Source: Gelatoporia subvermispora B
Taxonomy: Eukaryota; Basidiomycota; Agaricomycetes; Polyporales; Gelatoporiaceae
Assembly (NCBI GenBank): GCA_000320605.2
Contig: KB445791.1
Span: 1,468,298-1,532,297 of the forward strand
Length of the DNA: 64,000 bases
Direction: 5' to 3'
Both the position numbers and the translations under genes were made by a program. Positions 59,423-64,000 of this stretch are shown here, one piece after another (within the stretch, counting starts at the first letter, position 1; every line of letters starts with the position of its first letter). The notes under the pieces are model-generated. The model was not told the DNA's origin and did no database searches. It saw only the letters and a list, made by a program, of their open reading frames with translations.

Positions 59423-61182
59423 ATGCGCTTCTCTGAGCTGAGTGACGACGCGATTGACCACATCCTCACAAGCCTTCCCGACTTTCGCACATACAACGCC
59501 GCAATCCGCGCTTCCAAGCACGTCCACGACGTCTGGAACAGACACCCAAAGTCCACCCTGCGTGCCATCGCCCGCAACGTCGCGGGCCCCGCCCTGCCTT
59601 CTGCACTGAGACTGGTCCGCTTTGTCCGCGCGACGGCGGAAGACGGCCAAGACGCCAAGAGCGCGCTCAAGACAGAAGCAGAGCTTGTCCATTCTGACAT
59701 TGAACCGGGCGATGAGTGTCTGATGCTGCAACGCCACGCGCAGGTCGTTCGAAGGCTTGAAGAGCGGTTCAGTAGGAGGTAACTCGCCCCAAACAAAGTC
59801 CGGCGACCACACTGAACACCTGGCGTAGGTGCAAAGACAGGACGTCGGCCGTGAGCAGGCTATCGGCCATAGAGTCGCACCGCTTCCATAGAGCGGTATA
59901 CCGCTATTGGCTCTACGTTGTGTATATGAGAAAAGTCGTCGATGAGCGAGAAGACGATGACGACGACGACGGCAACACCGTGCACGTCCCGGAAGAAGAC
60001 AGGCTGCTCGAGTTTGTGCCCTTCCTAGACGCATTTTCGACCGATGAGCTGTTCGAGATCAAGAGGGTCTACGCGTTTCTCAGTGAAGTTGTCTACTGGA
60101 CGATCAGCGCGGGTTTGGTGAACAGGTGGCCTCCTGTGGCCGGGGGTGGTGAGTGGCACCCGGCTCGTCGCACGTTTGACCTCACATGGGCAGTCCTCGG
60201 CGAGCATGTCCTGCTCTACTCCGGCCCCCAGACCATCCAGGAAGGCCTCGAGGGTCGTCTGATCTCAGGTGACTACATCCCTCACGCAGACGCATTCGGC
60301 GCACCTCGCGTGTTCTTTCAGCGGCCCTTCGAACATCTACTGGCGGCACGGCGTGTCAGCCGGGTCACCAGAGACCAGAAACGCAAACAGGCCGTCGTCG
60401 ACTCTGTCGTTGGCGAGCAGGATCCTTGTGAGTAGCCTACACGGGCGCTCTCTCAGCGATCGGAGGATTCACTCGTAGTCGTACTAGGCGATGCCTGCGG
60501 GACTCCCGCGGGCACGAACCTCTGGGGTGCTAGCAGTAAGCACAAGGCGCCGTCCGTCCTCTGACCGTCCTCACCTGGACACCCGCCGGCAGATTGGGAC
60601 CTGCTGAAAGGCTCCTTCGCGCCGTCAGAGATGTGCAGCTACCTAGAGGCGAACCTGCCCCGGAACGCGGTGGAGACCGCGCCCGTCGTGTCTGCGATGA
60701 CGGCCCCGGCGGGCGGGTTCGACTACAAGGCCATGATGGACGAAATGCTCGAACTGGGCCCGGACGAGAGCGGCACCTGGTCCAGGGACAAGTGGTACTG
60801 CCTGCATTGCGTGAGGCACCTGTTCCAGCAACGCTTCCGGCACTGGCTCTCCCTCTGGAAAGCGCGAAGTAAGCCGCCCCGTAGCGCTCTCGTATCGACG
60901 TGCTGACCATCGGTGCAGCAACCGAAGGAGTACAGGAGGACTGCTGGTACGTCCCCGCGCTAATTCAGCACACCGCCGCCGTTCTCACCGCCGACCTAGG
61001 TACGGCTACAACTGCAGGACACAAGTGTGGAAACGGAGCCACGCCGAGAAGCTGAACGTGAGTCGGGCGGTGTGCAGCGGCTGCGGCCGTCCCGGTAGGA
61101 GACTGACCGCAGCGTCATGTTCATTTAGCACCTCTGCGAGCCGAAGCGCGGTGACGGCCCTGCGCCTGCGCCACTGAGCTAG
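59423..61182 (+). CDS. F-box protein of the CWYGYNCRT-ending fungal family
   Basis: Six exons, 59423-59778, 59829-60427, 60593-60868, 60919-60946, 61000-61057 and 61129-61182, give 456 residues. An F-box-like helix pair opens the protein (FSELSDDAIDHILTSLPDF), which would bind Skp1 in an SCF ubiquitin ligase. The middle (RTSAVSRLSAIESHRFHRAV, YRYWLYVV, RRTFDLTWAVLGEHVLLYSG) and the end (DCWYGYNCRTQVWKRSHAEK, LNHLCEPKRGD) match a lineage-specific family I recognise from mushroom genomes. A conserved Cys/His-rich tail (WYCLHCVRH ... C...C ... HLC) may bind a metal. Its target is unknown. The last exon (18 codons) and downstream DNA are duplicated at 61698, so an alternative ending HLCEPSHGDGPAPVPLN is available. 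Confidence 0.88.
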
Positions 61183-61619
61183 GCGGACACGTATGTGTAG
61201 ATGCGGCGAACGTGCGCAGCGCGAATGCTTAGGTTGGTGGCGGGAGGGATATCTTTGCTGTGGTCGGCTGCGGCGGGCCTTGAGTTTGTTATTTCGGGCC
61301 TGCCGTCGTGGACAATCGGACGTTCTGCTTAAACTCTGTTTTTCTATGAAAATACTAACATATACTGCATTTTCCGGAGTGTACAACGAACGCGCGTTGT
61401 GAGCGCGCAACGCCGACACTGAAATGTCTCTTGGGGTTGCTCTCAGGCTTGAGAGCTGTGTACCAGTGACGCAAGTAGGAACGCGGGACATGGGCCTCGT
61501 AATGTCAAGTCCTGCGCCAACATCCACGTATGTAGCGTCGGAACACGCGTATCACCTCATCGCAGAACTGTACACGCTACGCGCCGGTCCGACGACGCAG
61601 CACGCATCAAGTGGTGGCT

Positions 61620-61641
61620 ATGATTCACGGTGTGCTCATCT
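61620..61641 (+). other. Duplicate first exon of AP-3 sigma
   Basis: ATG, then codons for IHGVLI, then T and a GTAAGG donor: the same 22-nt exon as at 62397-62418 with one synonymous change. It could act as an alternative first exon spliced to 62476, because phase and residues are the same. Confidence 0.6.
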
Positions 61642-61697
61642 GTAAGGCGCCCCGTCTACCGCCAGATACGAACTGTGTTGTTATAGTCTACACTTAG

Positions 61698-61751
61698 CAC
61701 CTCTGCGAACCGAGCCACGGCGACGGCCCTGCGCCTGTGCCACTGAACTAG
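61698..61751 (+). other. Duplicate last exon of the F-box gene
   Basis: Follows a CACTTAG acceptor and encodes HLCEPSHGDGPAPVPLN plus stop, 54 nt like the original at 61129-61182. The reading frame is intact, so it may be an alternative terminal exon or a decaying copy. Confidence 0.6.
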
Positions 61752-62396
61752 GCGGACACGTATGTATGGATGCGACGGACGTGCGCAGCTCGAATGTGTT
61801 GGTCGCGGGAGGGATATCTTGACTGTGCTCGGCTGCGGCGGGCCTTGGGAGTTGAGTTTGTTATTTCGGGCCTGCGGACGTGGTCGTGGACACTCGGACG
61901 TCTTGTGTTAATCTTGTTGCTATATTTAGACATTATCATATACTACATTGGCTGGCGCGCACAGCGAACGGCGCCGCAAGAGCAGCGTCGAGATGTTTCT
62001 TTAGAGGCGTGCGGTATGACGCACATGATGTCGACGTGGGGTGGTTGCCACCGCGGGCAAACCCTGTTGTTGTATATACATAGTAGCCTATACAATACTA
62101 TCCAATGTGCACAACGAACAGAGTGATATGAGCGAGCAACTCTGGAATGTCTCTGGAGGAATGCTCCCCTTGAGAGATGTGTGGTGATGACGCAAGCAGA
62201 CGCGAGTGGCTGCGCCGCGCGCACCCGTGCAGTGATTGAGCGACTTTCCACCTCCCCGACGCGGGACATGTGCCTCGTATTAATGTCAAGTCCTACGCCG
62301 ACCTCCACGTAGCTACGGAACACGCGTACCATCCCATCGCAAAGTCATACGCGCTGCGTACCGCCCCGCCGACGCAGCAGGCCTCCAGTGCTAGCC

Positions 62397-63281
62397 ATGA
62401 TCCACGGTGTGCTCATCTGTGAGGCGCGCCGCCCTCTCCGCCGGACATGCCCCGCTCACCCGTGTCTGCACGTAGTCAACACCTCGGGCGTGCCCCGCCT
62501 GACCAAGTTCTACTCGCCGCTGCACCAGTCCGAGCAGACCCTCGTGCAGAGGATCTTCGCGCTCGTCGCGCCGCGCCCGCCGAGCCTGTGCAACTTCCTC
62601 GACGCGCCCGAGCTCGAGGCGTTCCTCTCTCCGCAGGACGGCGGCGAGCGCCTCCGCGTCGTGTACCGCAACTACGCGACGCTCTACTTTGTGTTCGTCG
62701 TCGACAGCGCGGAGAGCGAGCTCGGCGTCCTCGATCTGATCCAGGTGCGTGCGAGACGACGGCAGCCTCGTCGGGGCGGACGCTGGTTCTGATGCCTGAT
62801 GCGTACGCGCGATCGCAGGTGTTCGTCGAGTCGCTCGACCGTGCGTTTGAGAATGTCTGCGAGCTCGATCTGGTATTCCACTTCGACGAGGTGCGTCGCA
62901 ACCCCTTCCGTACTCGCGTACCCGATCTCACCCCCCGGACCTCCTCGTTCGCTCCTCAATTGAACATCAACCCCTCAATGTCTCGAAAGGCACACCACAT
63001 CCTCGCCGAGGTAATCCAGGGCGGGCTCGTGCTCGAGACAAACGTGGAAGAGATCGAGCGTGCAGGTGCGTCTCGCACACACTATCTCGCAGCCCACGGG
63101 GGCCCGCCGCTGACGCACACACGCGCACGCAGTGCACGACGCGGCCAAGGCGCGCAAAGACTCCTACGCATCTGCGAACCCGCTCTCGCTTGGCGGCGGC
63201 GGGATCGGCTCGCGGGGGCCCGGCGTGCAGACCCCCCTCGGGTGGCTCACGGGCAAGCTCACGGGCGTCGGAGCGCGGTAG
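62397..63281 (+). CDS. APS3: AP-3 adaptor complex sigma subunit
   Basis: Five exons, 62397-62418, 62476-62744, 62819-62890, 62990-63065 and 63133-63281, give 195 residues, the usual sigma size. The protein is the small longin-like subunit of AP-3, which sorts cargo from the Golgi/endosome to the vacuole. Visible motifs are MIHGVLIFNTSGVPRLTKFY, a QRIFALVAPRP helix, CNFLDAPELEAF, VYRNYATLYFVFVVDSAESE and LGVLDLIQVFVESLDRAFEN, then CELDLVFHFDEAHHILAEVI. Loss of AP-3 disturbs vacuolar delivery in yeast. The C-terminal 35 residues are Gly-rich and may be lineage-specific. The 22-nt first exon lies at the end of the duplicated junction segment and also exists as an upstream copy at 61620. Confidence 0.94.
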
Positions 63282-63797
63282 GGCGCCCGGACGCCTCCAT
63301 GCGTGTGTTCCCGGGCAATACACAGTATGTTCTTGGCCTGGGCGTCGCGGCTCAGATATGCATGCGGCAGGTATACCGTCGGGGTGGATCCGCTCTAGTG
63401 CTATAGTTGTTCTCAGGTCGCGCCAAATATAGCGCGTCGGCGGCGTCCATTCTCCCCAGTGCAATGACAATACCATTTGATACGGTCTATTCCTGACTGG
63501 CGGGTCCCCCGCTTAGAACCGCGGCGCGGACGCGGGGCTCGCAAACTCGTAATGCAAGCCCTTCTCGAGCTGGGAACACGGACGGGTCCCCGGAAATACG
63601 CTCGCTCTTCGCTGCTATTACCAGATCCCGGCAAGAAGGGAACGAGCTGCTACGTGTCCCCTCGCACGCAGAACAGTGGCGAGCTCGGGAACGCGGCGGA
63701 TCGGTGATTTTCAAGTTGCTGTTAGAGTAGGCAGGGTAGCCGTTCCTCATGAACCCCGGTGACATCAGCGTATCGAAAGAGAACAGAATCCCGGCGT
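63282..63797. other. Convergent spacer, AP-3 sigma / right-edge gene
   Basis: 516 bases with overlapping short frames and no domain. It should carry the 3' UTRs of two converging genes. Confidence 0.45.
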
Positions 63798-64000
63798 TCA
63801 CGTACTCTTTTTCTTCTTCTTGCCAGCCCCTGGGGCACTTTTAGCAGGCGGCGGCGCCTCCTGCGGCGTTGGTGCGTTCGAAGGCCTCTTTGGCGTGACG
63901 CCTCTGGCTGGATTCGGCGCGGGCGTGGCCGACGACCGAATGCCTGGTGCTGGGGCGGGCATTTCCGGTGCCGAGCTCTCAGAGGCAGCGGTGGGAAGGG
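63798..64000 (-). CDS. 3' end of an unidentified gene (partial)
   Basis: The minus strand is open from the window edge to a TGA at 63798-63800, giving 66 residues rich in Ala, Pro and Ser that end in GKKKKKST. The Lys-rich tail suggests a nuclear or nucleic-acid-binding protein, but nothing is diagnostic. A GTACGT donor overlaps the last two codons, so translation might instead continue through an intron into a further exon. The upstream part of the gene lies outside the window. Confidence 0.5.
   Translation of the reverse strand, partial: LPTAASESSAPEMPAPAPGIRSSATPAPNPARGVTPKRPSNAPTPQEAPPPAKSAPGAGKKKKKST

Larger units (their letters stand above)
61127..62427 (+). repeat. Tandem duplication of the F-box / AP-3 sigma junction
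   Basis: Copy 1 is about 61127-61650 and copy 2 about 61696-62427. Each contains, in order, the F-box terminal exon, GGCGGACACGTATGT, GGGAGGGATATCTT, GTTATTTCGGGCCTGC, a GCGGGACATG..CTCGTA stretch and the first exon of AP-3 sigma with its donor site. Copy 2 is about 200 bases longer in its middle. Splice sites and coding parts of both terminal exons survive in both copies. Confidence 0.88.

Overview
The window reads as a gene-dense nuclear segment of a filamentous basidiomycete, most likely an Agaricomycete. Nearly every gene is broken by many introns of about 45-60 bases with GT(A/G)-CAG/TAG borders. Several families are typical of that lineage: a DUF6535 membrane protein, a secreted one-pass membrane protein with a serine-rich stalk, and an F-box protein ending in a CWYGYNCRT-type motif. 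I see no operons, plasmid or phage genes, CRISPR arrays, rRNA or convincing tRNA. I built the exon models by eye from splice sites, reading phase and remembered family consensus; no transcript or database evidence was available.

Layout, left to right. A class 1A dihydroorotate-dehydrogenase-like gene (+, 1.3-2.4 kb) lies behind a three-copy repeat and converges on an HMG-box regulator (-, 2.9-4.7 kb). A long spacer leads to a small Med9-like gene (+, 7.5-8.0 kb) and a one-pass membrane protein (+, 9.0-10.1 kb). A 575-base tandem repeat follows (10.3-11.6 kb), then a Ser/Pro-rich protein (+, 12.9-15.0 kb) converging on a secreted/one-pass membrane protein (-, 16.5-18.7 kb). A DUF6535 protein with an internally triplicated tail (-, 20.4-24.0 kb) diverges from a 40-exon BLM10/PA200 proteasome activator (+, 25.8-33.7 kb).

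The right half holds a tandem CCCH zinc-finger RNA-binding protein (+, 37.2-39.7 kb), choline kinase (-, 40.3-42.0 kb), a 14-TM major facilitator transporter (-, 44.0-46.6 kb) and a mitochondrial Mdj1-type DnaJ (-, 47.8-49.7 kb). A SET-domain protein (-) and the casein kinase 2 catalytic subunit (+) share a short divergent promoter at 51.4-51.7 kb. Then come a GH18 chitinase with a C-terminal chitin-binding module (+, 53.7-56.1 kb), an unidentified protein (-, 57.3-58.4 kb), an F-box protein (+, 59.4-61.2 kb), the AP-3 sigma subunit (+, 62.4-63.3 kb) and the 3' end of a further gene (-) at the right edge.

The genes do not form one pathway; this is ordinary mixed housekeeping content. What stands out is local duplication that remodels gene structure. 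The F-box/AP-3 sigma junction is duplicated with both terminal exons intact. A 67-base duplication over the SET-gene start creates an upstream ORF copying its N-terminus. A phase-1 exon pair is triplicated in the DUF6535 gene. The 3' end of the 57-kb gene is partly duplicated. Very small exons also recur in BLM10 (9 and 8 nt), the chitinase (8, 13, 20 nt) and the CCCH gene (21 nt).
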